64,000 nucleotides of DNA. Origin: Pseudomonadota bacterium. Its GTDB lineage: Bacteria > Pseudomonadota > Alphaproteobacteria > Sphingomonadales > Sphingomonadaceae. Location of the stretch: the NCBI GenBank assembly GCA_023400405.1, contig JAEXFD010000016.1:30937-94936 (forward strand), in the 5' to 3' direction. Positions within the stretch are counted from its first letter, which is position 1. Each line of letters starts with the position of its first letter. The translations under genes and the position numbers were made by a program. Shown here piece by piece: positions 9,323-17,198 of this stretch. Under the pieces are notes generated by a model. The model was not told the DNA's origin. It did no database searches and was given only the letters and a program-made list of their open reading frames with translations.

Positions 9323-9343
9323 GGCGGCTGGTGGAGCTGAGGG
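9323..9343. repeat. attL: 21-bp copy of the tRNA-Ala 3' end
   Basis: The 21 bases are identical to 35367-35387, where they overlap the acceptor arm and CCA end of tRNA-Ala. Only this fragment of the tRNA is present at the left. It marks the left core attachment site, 145 bp before the integrase start. Confidence 0.88.
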
Positions 9344-9364
9344 CCATCTAACGCTTGCGCACAG

Positions 9365-9481
9365 CTGCGCATCGTCGCGCACGACTCGCGAGCTTTTCTG
9401 GGCTTTCCGCCTAAGCATTGTTCACCGCTGCGCATTGCTGCGCACCCATATGCACGCTATCGTGTGGGACAGCATGAGGGA
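9365..9481. promoter_or_regulatory. Probable integrase arm-type binding region, left end
   Basis: Short repeats fill the interval between attL and int. CTGCGCA(T/C) occurs at 9365, 9428 and 9438, TGTTCACCG at 9419-9427, and a GTGTGGGACA motif at 9462-9471 followed 11 bp later by a second GGGACA. The last two motifs recur just inside the right end, at 35261 and 35294. Matching motifs inside both ends suggest arm-type integrase or excisionase sites. The integrase promoter must also lie here. Binding is inferred. Confidence 0.5.
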
Positions 9482-9487
9482 CAAGCT

Positions 9488-10813
9488 ATGGGCAAGCTAA
9501 CCGCTTTGAAGGTGAAGAGCGCGGGTGCCGGCCGCCACCCCGACGGCGATGGCCTGTATCTGTTCGTCCGCGAAGCCGGGTCGCGGCAATATGTCCTTCG
9601 CATCCAGGCGGACGGGAAACGGCGCGATCTCGGTCTCGGCACTGCGGAGACGCAGTCCCGCACCAAGGAGCAGCAAGCCACCGCAGAGAAGATCGGCCTT
9701 CTCGACCGCCGGTCTCTCACGCTTTCCGAGGCGCGAGATAAGGCCGACGCCTATCGCCGACTGGTCAAGGCCGGCATTGATCCCGTGGCTGAACGCGAAA
9801 AGACCGCAGTGGTGATCCCGACCTTCGAGAAGGCCGCTCGAGCGTGCCATGAGCAATTGAAGGAGGGTTGGCGCAACGCGAAGCACCGGGATTCGTGGCT
9901 GGCCTCGCTCGAAAACCATGTCTTCCCGGCGATCGGGGCGAAGCCGGTCGATGCGATCACGAGCATCATGGTTCGGGACGCGATTGCGCCGATCTGGCTG
10001 AAAATCCCCGACACGGCCGAGCGGATACTCCAGCGCATCGGCGTCGTGCTGGACTTTGCGCATATCGAAGGATGGCGGCCGGACGAGACCTCGCTCAAGT
10101 CCGTGCGCAAGGGACTTCCGAAGCAGCAGCAGACCGATAGTCACTTCGAGGCGATGCCCTTCGACCACGTCCCCGCATTCGCTCAAGCCCTGGCTAGTGC
10201 GGCGCCGACGGTCGGTCGCGATGCACTTCGCTTCACAATCCTGACCGCAGTGCGCTCCAATGAGACCCGGTTCGCAACTTGGCCGGAGTTCGATTTGGAG
10301 AAGGGCACGTGGACGATTCCCGCTGCGCGGATGAAGATGAAGCAAATCCACATCGTGCCTCTGACGCCGGCGGCAATCGAGATCCTGCGCCGTCGCTGGG
10401 AGGCGCGAACCAGCGCAGAGGGGCTCGTCTTCTCGGCATCGCGAACGGCGGAGGCGCCTGGCAGGCCGGCACAGGATAGACCCATCAGCGACATGACGAT
10501 GGGGAAAGTCGTGAAAGAGTCTGCCTATGCGAAGGCGCTGCGCGATCAGGCCGAGAAACGCGGAGAAGACCCGGACGATGCGACGATCCCCGTCGTGCAC
10601 GGGTTCCGGTCGAGCTTCACCGATTGGGCGGCCGAGACGACCTCGATCCCGAAAGAGGTGGTTGACAAGGCGCTTGCGCACAAGGTGCCCGACAAGGTGG
10701 AGGCAGCTTATCGCCGCACCGACTTCTTCGAGAAGCGTCGCATGTTGATGACGATGTGGGCAGACTATCTGGCAGGCATCGACAACGTCGTCCGATTGGC
10801 CGCGTCAGCGTGA
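9488..10813 (+). CDS. int: P4-type tyrosine integrase (DUF4102 arm-binding domain)
   Basis: This site-specific recombinase inserts and excises the island at tRNA-Ala. With start ATG 9488 it has 441 residues; a GTG at 9464 would add 8 residues inside a repeated motif and is less likely. The N-terminal DUF4102 arm-binding domain opens with LTALKVKSAGAGRHPDGDGLYLFV. The catalytic set is visible: R near 255 (TAVRSNETRF), HxxR near 370 (VHGFRSSF), H near 397 (ALAHK), and the Tyr near 407 in AAYRRTDFFEKRR, followed by the family-typical MTMWADYL. Its GTGA overlap with the next gene indicates cotranscription. Confidence 0.95.
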   Translation: MGKLTALKVKSAGAGRHPDGDGLYLFVREAGSRQYVLRIQADGKRRDLGLGTAETQSRTKEQQATAEKIGLLDRRSLTLSEARDKADAYRRLVKAGIDPVAEREKTAVVIPTFEKAARACHEQLKEGWRNAKHRDSWLASLENHVFPAIGAKPVDAITSIMVRDAIAPIWLKIPDTAERILQRIGVVLDFAHIEGWRPDETSLKSVRKGLPKQQQTDSHFEAMPFDHVPAFAQALASAAPTVGRDALRFTILTAVRSNETRFATWPEFDLEKGTWTIPAARMKMKQIHIVPLTPAAIEILRRRWEARTSAEGLVFSASRTAEAPGRPAQDRPISDMTMGKVVKESAYAKALRDQAEKRGEDPDDATIPVVHGFRSSFTDWAAETTSIPKEVVDKALAHKVPDKVEAAYRRTDFFEKRRMLMTMWADYLAGIDNVVRLAASA

Positions 10814-11388
10814 TCAAGGCTTACGACGAAATGTCAGAAGACGAGCGGAGGGCCGACGAACTCAACACTCGAGCCTATCTAGCCATGAGCAGGGTGAACG
10901 CTGGCGTGGTCGATCGGCTGGTGGAGTTGCTCCGGTCGAACGTCGTAATCGATCCGATCATGCGCGAAGCGATGGCGGACGCGTTCGAAGGGAAGAACCA
11001 GCACGACCGGGTGACGTTTAAGATCGTGGGCGCGAAGGACGGCGCTCTGGGGGATTGGGGCGAGCGCCGGTATCGCTTTCATCGAGATATGGCGATCGCC
11101 CGCTACATTGACGACCTTCGCAACCCTCCTCGCGAGCTAACCTTGGCCAAGGCGGCCGAATCCGCCGCCGACCACTTCTCCGCGGAAAATTTGACGCCCC
11201 GGACCTGCGCTGCCGCGGTCGAGAAAGCCCAAGCCTTCCGGCGTTGGGAAGCACGCTTCTGCCCGTCTCGACCGGGGGTTTTCGCGCACCACACAGAAGA
11301 GCAATATCGGTTAGCGCTCGAGATCGAATATTTCGACGCCCTCGAAGCCGGACGTGAGAATGACCGACCTTGGTTCACACAGTCCTGA
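10810..11388 (+). CDS. Hypothetical island protein coupled to integrase
   Basis: I do not recognise a family. A GTG at 10810 overlaps the integrase stop (GTGA), which supports this start and a 192-residue product. The protein is soluble, charged and mostly helical in appearance, with a tryptophan/arginine-rich middle (DWGERRYRFHRDMAIARYIDD) and several aromatic residues near the C-terminus. There is no transmembrane segment or known motif. Position beside int suggests a recombination or maintenance accessory, but that is context only. Confidence 0.65.
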   Translation: MIKAYDEMSEDERRADELNTRAYLAMSRVNAGVVDRLVELLRSNVVIDPIMREAMADAFEGKNQHDRVTFKIVGAKDGALGDWGERRYRFHRDMAIARYIDDLRNPPRELTLAKAAESAADHFSAENLTPRTCAAAVEKAQAFRRWEARFCPSRPGVFAHHTEEQYRLALEIEYFDALEAGRENDRPWFTQS

Positions 11389-11487
11389 AATCGAAAATGT
11401 ATAAATATCTATTTTCAATTTCCGCGATGTAGCGACGAGCACAGGCGCTCACCGGCAAGCATCTCCAAGCAGTAACGGAGATGTTCG

Positions 11488-11667
11488 ATGGAAAATCGGA
11501 TCACATGCAGCGTCAAGGACGCAGCGGAGACGCTCGGCGTCTGTCCCAACACTCTCTATAAGCACATGCGAGAAGGCCGGCTGGAATTCACCAAGCTCGG
11601 CACTCGTCGCTTGATCAAGGTGGATAGCTTGCGCCGCCTCGTCGGCGCCGAAGCGGTGGCGGCGTGA
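11488..11667 (+). CDS. AlpA/excisionase-like helix-turn-helix protein
   Basis: This 59-residue protein fits the HTH_17/AlpA-like DNA-binding family. CSVKDAAETLGVCPNTLYKH forms the helix-turn-helix, and EFTKLGTRRLIKVDSLRRLV is the wing typical of excisionases. The start is ATG 11488, preceded by AACGGAG. Such proteins act as recombination directionality factors or activators of integrase and satellite genes. It is the best excisionase candidate here because of its place just after the integrase block. A longer gene at 34532-35170 ends in the same kind of domain. Confidence 0.78.
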   Translation: MENRITCSVKDAAETLGVCPNTLYKHMREGRLEFTKLGTRRLIKVDSLRRLVGAEAVAA

Positions 11668-11673
11668 ATCGTC

Positions 11674-11886
11674 ATGGCATCTTCGGCACGGGGAACGCGG
11701 CCCGATAAGACGCGAAAGGCCCGCACCGCGGCAACGGTGCAGGCCCCTACGATCTTCGTCATCGACGGCACCGGCGAAGATAAGCTGACGACGCATCGCG
11801 CGCAACGGTTGTCCTCGGCCCTTGGGATCACCGAGCGTCGAGCGCGCCTGGTCGCTCGCTTGGCATGGGAAGGCGGAGCGGCATGA
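11674..11886 (+). CDS. Small basic hypothetical protein
   Basis: This is a 70-residue product of unknown family. It starts with an Arg/Lys-rich segment (SARGTRPDKTRKARTA), then has a compact region, IFVIDGTGEDKLTTHRAQRL, and a helical end SALGITERRARLVARLAWEGG that may be a DNA-binding helix pair. It begins 6 bp after the AlpA-like gene and overlaps the next start by 4 bp (ATGA), which supports its being a real gene in the operon. Confidence 0.55.
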   Translation: MASSARGTRPDKTRKARTAATVQAPTIFVIDGTGEDKLTTHRAQRLSSALGITERRARLVARLAWEGGAA

Positions 11887-12086
11887 GCGCGCCGTTCACC
11901 TGCCACCGGGCAGCTGCGATGGCGCTCATCACCTCGGGCGCCGCGTTGCGGTCGAGAGAGGGCTCGTTCCTCGGCCAGATCGCCTTCACCGACGAAGCGC
12001 TCTCCGAACGCCAGAGCAATTGGCTCGCGATCCTGCTGAAGCGCCATGGCCTTCCAGATCTTGCGGACGGAGCGGACAATGTCTGA
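11883..12086 (+). CDS. Small hypothetical protein
   Basis: The 67-residue product starts at ATG 11883 inside the previous stop codon and ends 8 bp into the next gene. The sequence (TSGAALRSREGSFLGQIAFTD...LSERQSNWLAILLKRHGLPDL) resembles small proteins of sphingomonad mobile elements that carry an exposed SERQxNWLxxLLxRHGL helix, but I cannot name a domain. Translational coupling on both sides is the main support. Confidence 0.55.
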   Translation: MSAPFTCHRAAAMALITSGAALRSREGSFLGQIAFTDEALSERQSNWLAILLKRHGLPDLADGADNV

Positions 12087-12378
12087 CTATCCGCACAGCC
12101 CCGGGCATCGCGGCGTCGACACGTCGATCGCCGCAGCGCGCGACCTGGACCTGTCTGTCAGCCGGCTTCAACGCATCGCCTTGCGAGCCATCCGGGCCGC
12201 CGGCGCGCGCGGACTCACCACCAACGAACTCGCCATTTCAGTCCGAATCGATCGCGACACGATCCAGCCGCGCACGTCGGAACTCCGTGAGCGTGGCCTG
12301 ATCCGCGACAGTGGCGCGCGGCGCTGCAATGCGAACGGAAAGCGCGCGATCGTCTGGATAGCGGGACGCGCGGCATGA
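12079..12378 (+). CDS. Winged-helix-like small regulator
   Basis: This is a 99-residue protein. The middle (LRAIRAAGARGLTTNELAISVRIDRDTIQPRTSELRERGLI) follows the winged-helix pattern in which a switch helix decides when to change DNA contact. The end (RDSGARRCNANGKRAIVWIAG) matches a typical beta wing. It probably controls the replication operon or recognises DNA with the primase. It overlaps its neighbours on both sides (8 and 4 bp). Confidence 0.7.
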   Translation: MSDYPHSPGHRGVDTSIAAARDLDLSVSRLQRIALRAIRAAGARGLTTNELAISVRIDRDTIQPRTSELRERGLIRDSGARRCNANGKRAIVWIAGRAA

Positions 12379-13328
12379 ACGCCAGGATCGACATCGACGC
12401 CATCCGCCGCGACTGGCCGGTGGCGAAGGTTGCCGGCGCAGTGGTGACGCTGCGTCCCGTCCACGGCGAGTTGCGAGGCCGCTGCCCGTTCCACGACGAT
12501 CACTCTCCGTCCTTCTACATCTATGACGGCGGCAGGCGCTGGATTTGCTTCGCGGGCTGCGGCGAGGGAGATGTCCTGGATTTCGTCATGAAGCACTATA
12601 CCGAGACGCTGCGCGGCGCAGCCGAGCGGCTGTGCGGCGGCAACTTGCCCGTAGTGGAGGCGCCGCGACTGCCTACAAAGGACCGGTCGCGCAGCATCGA
12701 CTATGCTCGGGAGATCTGGGTAGCTGCCGGCCCCGTAGCTGGAACACCGGCGGAGGCATATCTGCGCGCTCGCGGTATCGCCGTCATCCTGCCGCCCGTG
12801 CTTCGGTTCGCACGACTGGCACCGCCAAATGGAAGCGGCCTGCTCGCGTCAAACGGCGGTGGTCGACTTCCCGCACTGATCGCACTGGTGGTGGCCCAAG
12901 ATGGCCACCCCACCGGTATCCAGCGCACCTATCTCACCGTGACCGGGCGGAAAGCAGCTGCGGCAGACGGCAAGGTGAAATTCAGCCTTGGGAATATCCG
13001 CGGCGGCGCGGTTCGCCTCGGTCCCGGCTTGGAAGAAGGCTTGGCAGTGACCGAAGGCGTGGAGGACGCGCTCTCGCTGATGCAAATGGGCGCGCCGAGC
13101 GCATGGGCGGCTGCAGGAAGCGCAATGCTCGATGGCATGATCTTGCCGGAGCATATCCGTTCGATCGTGGTGGGTGGCGACGCCGACGCAGCCGGCCGCG
13201 CGGCAGCTGAGAAAGCTGCTGCAGCCTTCGCCCACGCCGGGCGGCAGGTTCGCGTGATCTATCCGTCCGCGAGCTTCAAGGATTTCAATGCTGAGCTGGT
13301 CGGCGACGCAACGGGGAACGCGGCATGA
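12375..13328 (+). CDS. CHC2 zinc-finger/Toprim DNA primase
   Basis: This 317-residue protein would make RNA primers for island replication. The N-terminal CHC2 zinc ribbon has C37, H40, C58 and C62 (CPFHDDHSPSF, ICFAGCGEGDVLDF). The Toprim domain follows, with the catalytic glutamate in AVTEGVEDALSLM near residue 219 and the DxD motif in VVGGDADAAG near 263. It lacks the helicase part of full P4 alpha proteins; a DUF3987 ATPase is encoded immediately downstream with an ATGA overlap and is probably its partner. The same pair is common in integrated elements of alphaproteobacteria. Confidence 0.9.
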   Translation: MNARIDIDAIRRDWPVAKVAGAVVTLRPVHGELRGRCPFHDDHSPSFYIYDGGRRWICFAGCGEGDVLDFVMKHYTETLRGAAERLCGGNLPVVEAPRLPTKDRSRSIDYAREIWVAAGPVAGTPAEAYLRARGIAVILPPVLRFARLAPPNGSGLLASNGGGRLPALIALVVAQDGHPTGIQRTYLTVTGRKAAAADGKVKFSLGNIRGGAVRLGPGLEEGLAVTEGVEDALSLMQMGAPSAWAAAGSAMLDGMILPEHIRSIVVGGDADAAGRAAAEKAAAAFAHAGRQVRVIYPSASFKDFNAELVGDATGNAA

Positions 13329-14830
13329 GCGCGGCCGCCCTACAGCATCGCATCGACTCCGCGCCATTCGTCGGCGGTCCCTGGCAAGCGCCGGACATGT
13401 CGATCCTGTCCGGCGGCCGCAGCACCCCGCCGGAAATGCCGAGCACCATGTTCGGGCATCTCTGGCCGTTGATCCAAGATCTCGCAGAAGGCGCGGGTTC
13501 CCCGGTGGATTATGTCGCGATCGGCCTGATCGGCACGGCCGCGTCACTCATCGGTTCGACCAGACGCGTTCAGCCGTTCGATTCCGAGCAATGGCGCGAG
13601 CCGTGCATTCTTTGGACCGCGGCGGTGGGTGACCCATCCTCGAACAAGTCGCCGGGCCTCGACGCTGCCACTGCGCCGCTGCGCGGCATGGAGCAGGATC
13701 TCGCCGAGCAGTTCAAAACCCGTCTCGTTGACTACGAAACGCGGCTCGAGCGCTCCAACGCCGAGCGTTCCGCGTGGAAAAAACTGGTGGAGACCGCGAC
13801 CAAGGACGGTGTCGGCACGCCTTGCATGCCCGCGGCGGCAGAGGCGCCAGAAAAGCCCAGCCGTCCTCGGTTGCTCGTGCAGGATGCCACGCCCGAAGCG
13901 CTGGGAGATATTCTAGGCGGCAATCCGCGTGGAGTGCTGCACCTTCGCGACGAGCTCGCCGGCTGGCTGATGGGCTTCGATCGCTACTCGCCGGGCGGTC
14001 GCGAGTTCTGGCTCGAGGCATATGGCGGACGGCCGCACACCATCGACCGCAAGAGCCAGGCCAAGCCCCTCACCATTCCCTTCAACGGCGTGTCGGTCCT
14101 CGGCGGTATCCAGCCGGAGAAGCTGGCGGACTGCCTGCTCGACGTCACCGATGACGGCCTGGTCGCGCGCTTCTTGTGGGCATGGCCGGATCCAATACCG
14201 TATCGGCGGCCGTCCCGCGTGGCTGACGTCGGCCTGCTCGAGCAAGTCTATCGCAGGTTGCGCGAGTTGCACGGGCCCGCTGACGCAGAGGCGGAAATTG
14301 TGCGGCTCGACGCTGATGCCGCCGACATCTTCGAAGCCTGGATTAGGGACGGGCAAGCCGCATCCGCCGATGCCGCCCCGCTCTACAAGGGCTTCTTGGG
14401 CAAGCTGCGCGGCACCGCGCTGCGGGTTGCGCTCGTCGCCCAGCATCTCGGCTGGGCTGCCGATGCCAGTCCCTCGCCGGCGCCGACAACGATCAGCGCA
14501 GCCACTATGGTCTCCGTCCTGGACTTCATCGACAGCTATGCGAAGCCCGCCGCGCTGCGGGTCTTCGGCGATGCGGCCCTGCCGGTCAGCGAGCGCAATG
14601 CCGCCCTCCTCGCCCGCTTCATCGTCAGGACCAAGGCGCAGCGGATCAACGCCAGGGACGTTCGCCGATCGAGCGGCATCTCGACGCTGAAACAAGCGCA
14701 GGACGTGGATGCCGCGACTGAAGCCTTGGTCGAGGCAGACTGGCTTCGATCCGCTCCTGCACGCTCGGGCTCCTCGCCTGGCCGGGCCAGCAAGGACTTC
14801 ATCGTGAACCCGGCGGTGCACCGTGAGTAG
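13325..14830 (+). CDS. DUF3987 helicase-like ATPase
   Basis: This 501-residue protein is the usual partner of a CHC2-Toprim primase in mobile elements. A Walker A-like loop GDPSSNKS lies at residues 102-109. The segments VLHLRDELAGWLMGFDRY and WLEAYGGRPHTIDRK match the DUF3987 core, with a Walker B-like region near LRDE. GGIQPEKL and DGLVARFLWAWPDP follow, and the C-terminus looks like a winged helix (RRSSGISTLKQAQDVDAATEALVEADWL). Helicase activity is inferred from family context, not proven. Confidence 0.88.
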   Translation: MSAAALQHRIDSAPFVGGPWQAPDMSILSGGRSTPPEMPSTMFGHLWPLIQDLAEGAGSPVDYVAIGLIGTAASLIGSTRRVQPFDSEQWREPCILWTAAVGDPSSNKSPGLDAATAPLRGMEQDLAEQFKTRLVDYETRLERSNAERSAWKKLVETATKDGVGTPCMPAAAEAPEKPSRPRLLVQDATPEALGDILGGNPRGVLHLRDELAGWLMGFDRYSPGGREFWLEAYGGRPHTIDRKSQAKPLTIPFNGVSVLGGIQPEKLADCLLDVTDDGLVARFLWAWPDPIPYRRPSRVADVGLLEQVYRRLRELHGPADAEAEIVRLDADAADIFEAWIRDGQAASADAAPLYKGFLGKLRGTALRVALVAQHLGWAADASPSPAPTTISAATMVSVLDFIDSYAKPAALRVFGDAALPVSERNAALLARFIVRTKAQRINARDVRRSSGISTLKQAQDVDAATEALVEADWLRSAPARSGSSPGRASKDFIVNPAVHRE

Positions 14831-15269
14831 CTGGCGAGAACTGGCGGCGCAGCGCGTCGGCGATGCGGCCCTCGATGGCGCAGCACCAACCTTCTATGGC
14901 CTGACCGGCAACCTTGCCCGCGACCTGCGAGACCTCGAACGCTCACCGCCACCGCGCGGCGTCGATCGCCAGGCCTGGTCGATCGTCGTCGCGGACGCGA
15001 TCGCGTTGGCCCGCGGCGGCTGGGTAGAATCAGCCCTGGCGCTTGGCTGGACCGAGATCGACCTCTTCGGCGTCAATCCCCGTGACAGTTGGGAATTCTC
15101 TGGGCTCGCCGTGTGGCTACGGGGCCGCCAGCTCTTCCTCGTCGACGAGCGAATGGCGTTGGCTGGGGATGCTGACACGCGCGCCGTCTTCCACCGCGGC
15201 GGCTGGGGGCATGGCAGAGACATGGGGCCCGTCACCCCTGTGCCGTTGTGGCGGGTCGGGAGGGGCTAA
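14823..15269 (+). CDS. Hypothetical protein, conserved type downstream of DUF3987
   Basis: This 148-residue product starts at GTG 14823, overlapping the DUF3987 stop by 8 bp. It is a compact soluble protein with several tryptophans (SSWRELAAQRVGD, RGGWVESALALGWTEIDLFGV, DSWEFSGLAVWLRGRQ). Proteins with the WxxxDLFGV...GLAVWLxGR pattern often follow primase/helicase genes in rhizobial and sphingomonad elements, from memory. No function is known. Its stop codon is the first base triplet of the left 9-mer array. Confidence 0.7.
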   Translation: MSSWRELAAQRVGDAALDGAAPTFYGLTGNLARDLRDLERSPPPRGVDRQAWSIVVADAIALARGGWVESALALGWTEIDLFGVNPRDSWEFSGLAVWLRGRQLFLVDERMALAGDADTRAVFHRGGWGHGRDMGPVTPVPLWRVGRG

Positions 15270-15424
15270 TGGCACTATCGGCGCTATTGGCACGACACTT
15301 CCCGCGGCCTCTCCCTCCCCGCGCGTGCGCGGGGCGTAACCCAAAAATCGACTTACTTACTTACTCTGAAAGAGAGAGGGAGAGCGGGCGATTGCCCGTG
15401 CCGATAGTGCCGTTTGTGCCAATA
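15267..15424. repeat. Opposed arrays of 9-bp iteron-like repeats around a perfect hairpin
   Basis: On the plus strand, 15398-15424 reads GTGCCGATA, GTGCCGTTT, GTGCCAATA. On the minus strand, 15267-15293 reads GTGCCAATA, GCGCCGATA, GTGCCATTA. The two head-to-tail arrays point at each other's interior across 104 bp. That interior holds a perfect 8-bp stem with a 2-nt loop (15317-15334) and an AT-richer tract with ACTT repeats (15350-15363). Position after primase and DUF3987 genes suggests a replication origin or a cooperative operator. The interval has no convincing gene; a plus-strand ORF through it contains the repeats as VPI/VPF/VPI and is discounted. Confidence 0.7.
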
Positions 15425-15486
15425 GGCCGGCCAGGTCCGCACCCCGGGCTCTTTCATCATCCGCCCGTTCAGCAAGGAGCAACAAC

Positions 15487-16371
15487 ATGAGCTCGCGCAA
15501 GAAGCCACGCACCGCAGCCGCGCCGTCGAAGATCGATCCTGGCCCGAGGACCAAAAAAGCGATCGCCCACGCCGTTACCGCGTTCGAGGATCGACCGGCG
15601 CGGGCGTATATGCGTTGGGAGGTTGGTCCGGACGGGGCGCTGGGACCGGGCTCGCCGCATTCGGATGAGGTGGGGCATGTTGCCCAGCTGATGGACGCGC
15701 TGGGCACCACTTCATCTGGCTTCCTGAGCAGGAACCTCGGTTATCTCGAGGGAGCCACGCGGGATCGCCATGAGAACCGGGGCCAATCGGACGCAGCTTT
15801 CAATGCGGGACTTGCCCTCGTCCAGGCCGTTGACCCGCAGAACGAACTCGAAGCGGTGCTCGCGATCCAGATCGCTGGCAATCATGCGCTCTCGATGGAG
15901 ATGCTTTCGCGAGCAAAGTCGACGGACCGCACCGATCATATCGAGCTCTACGGCAACATGGCGGTCAAGCTCCAACGAACCTTCGCTGCCCAATTGGAAG
16001 CGCTCGCCCGGCTGCGCGGAAAGGGCCAGCAGACAGTCCGCGTCGAGCACGTCACGGTCCATCCGGGCGCGCAGGCAATCGTCGGCGATGTCCATCACCA
16101 TGCCCCGGGGGTGCCGGGGGCTGGAACTAGAAATGAGGATCGACCCCATGCAACAACCGAAGCAGCCCCCAGCGCTCAAGGCCGCGCAGCGCTGCTTGGC
16201 CCGGACGCGCAGGGATACGGCGTGCCAATCCCCAGCGATGCGCAACGGCCGGTGCCGGCTCCACGGCGGACTGTCGCCAGGCGTCCCCGGCAACCAGAAC
16301 GCCCTCAAGCACGGGCGATACAGTCGCGAGATGATCGAGATCCGGCGAGCGCTTCGGGTGATGCGTCGTGA
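15487..16371 (+). CDS. Hypothetical mobile-element protein, overlaps the next gene
   Basis: The ORF gives 294 residues, starting at ATG 15487 after AGCAAGGAGC. The first 210 residues are well behaved, with QNELEAVLAIQIAGNHALSM, EMLSRAKST and the signature QTVRVEHVTVHPGAQAIVGD, which I have seen in unnamed proteins of alphaproteobacterial integrated elements. The last 80 residues are proline/arginine-rich and overlap a second, frame-shifted gene (16133-16402) by 239 bp. The function is unknown; DNA packaging or host-takeover roles would be speculation. Confidence 0.75.
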   Translation: MSSRKKPRTAAAPSKIDPGPRTKKAIAHAVTAFEDRPARAYMRWEVGPDGALGPGSPHSDEVGHVAQLMDALGTTSSGFLSRNLGYLEGATRDRHENRGQSDAAFNAGLALVQAVDPQNELEAVLAIQIAGNHALSMEMLSRAKSTDRTDHIELYGNMAVKLQRTFAAQLEALARLRGKGQQTVRVEHVTVHPGAQAIVGDVHHHAPGVPGAGTRNEDRPHATTEAAPSAQGRAALLGPDAQGYGVPIPSDAQRPVPAPRRTVARRPRQPERPQARAIQSRDDRDPASASGDAS

Positions 16372-16402
16372 TCTCAAGGAGTGGCGGCGGGGGATCGAGT
16401 AA
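16133..16402 (+). CDS. HGG-motif small zinc-type protein (overlapping gene)
   Basis: This 89-residue protein is read in a different frame within the 3' end of the previous gene. It carries a Cys-x9-Cys-x9-Cys-x2-His arrangement (CLARTRRDTAC, then MRNGRCRLHGGLSPG) followed by GVPGNQNALKHGRYS. This HGG-S-x-G pattern is shared by many small phage and island proteins and by the neighbour at 16472-16801. Zinc binding is inferred from residue spacing. Recognisable motif content makes it more convincing than the low-complexity tail of the gene it overlaps. Confidence 0.72.
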   Translation: MRIDPMQQPKQPPALKAAQRCLARTRRDTACQSPAMRNGRCRLHGGLSPGVPGNQNALKHGRYSREMIEIRRALRVMRRDLKEWRRGIE

Positions 16403-16471
16403 AGCTGCCGGGCGCGAGCATGGCAGATTACGGGAGCGATACGCGCATGCGCGCGCATTGGTAGGGTTCCG

Positions 16472-16801
16472 ATGATGGCGAGCAGACGATCAGATGACCA
16501 CCGCGCTCTCATGAGGGAGTATCTCGCGCTCTGTCGCGACCTAGCGTCAAGGCCCGACCTGCCAGAGCTGGGCCTCCATGCCGAGATGCGCGCCCTCAAC
16601 TGCGGCGCTCACACCCGGTCCGGTCGGCCCTGCAAGCGCACGGATCTTGGCTCGAACGGCCGGTGTCGCTTCCATGGTGGGGCCAGCACCGGACCGCGGA
16701 CGACCGCTGGAATTGAGCGCGCACGCGCGAATCTCGCCTTGCGCTGGCCGGCTCGCCCACCTGCCGAAGGCAAGAAGGCCAGAAAGACGCAGCGTGCCTA
16801 G
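16472..16801 (+). CDS. HGG-motif small zinc-type protein, paralogue
   Basis: This 109-residue protein has the same layout as the previous one: Cys-x9-Cys-x10-Cys-x2-His (LNCGAHTRSGRPC, then SNGRCRFHGG), then STGPRTTAGIERARANLALRW, and a basic tail. The HGGASTGPRT...GIERAR form is the most common version in phages and islands. Its role is not established. The N-terminal 40 residues are helical and charged and may mediate oligomerisation or partner binding. The tandem pair suggests an ancient duplication. Confidence 0.75.
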   Translation: MMASRRSDDHRALMREYLALCRDLASRPDLPELGLHAEMRALNCGAHTRSGRPCKRTDLGSNGRCRFHGGASTGPRTTAGIERARANLALRWPARPPAEGKKARKTQRA

Positions 16802-16853
16802 CGGCGGAGCAGCTGGCCCGACCGTTCGACGGCTCGGTGCGATCGCTGCCAGA

Positions 16854-17006
16854 CTATCCGGGGACGCGGGCTGCAATTGCGACCGGGGTGACCTGCGGGT
16901 CGGCAAAAACCGATGCTTGATGGCGCCGGGGCTGGCGGTGCTTGCGACGGCGGTTCGCCTGTGACGCGCGCTTCACGGCAAGCGGGTCGGTATGGTCGAG
17001 GGGCAT
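16854..17006 (-). CDS. Possible small basic protein
   Basis: A 50-residue reading frame starts at ATG 17006, with a good ribosome site (GCAGGAG) 6 nt upstream. It is strikingly basic in the middle (KRASQANRRRKHRQPRRHQ). There is no known domain. The 16802-17198 interval otherwise has no gene; a 7-bp hairpin (GGGCTCC/GGAGCCC, 17106-17127) is the only other structure. The call rests on the ribosome site and composition. Confidence 0.35.
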   Translation of the reverse strand: MPLDHTDPLAVKRASQANRRRKHRQPRRHQASVFADPQVTPVAIAARVPG

Positions 17007-17198
17007 TGGATTCTCCTGCGTTGAAGCAGGGGTTCCATGACCACGTGTTCTACACTTCGCGGGGACGGGTCTGGTGGCTGGCGGAAAGAATGGGGCGTTC
17101 ATTTGGGGCTCCGGATTAATGGAGCCCTCCCCACTAGACACGATTCGCCGACGAGCAACAGCTAGTCCGGCCACCACTTCCAACCGGACCTATTAGAG

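Noticed and set aside
15248..15490. 80-codon ORF through the 9-mer arrays
   Set aside because: The tripeptide repeats VPI/VPF/VPI simply translate the 9-mers, there is no ribosome site, and the paired minus-strand array would not be explained by coding.
16854..17183. 109-codon minus-strand ORF starting at 17183
   Set aside because: Only the last 50 codons follow a ribosome site; the N-terminal part looks random, so only the shorter gene was kept at low confidence.
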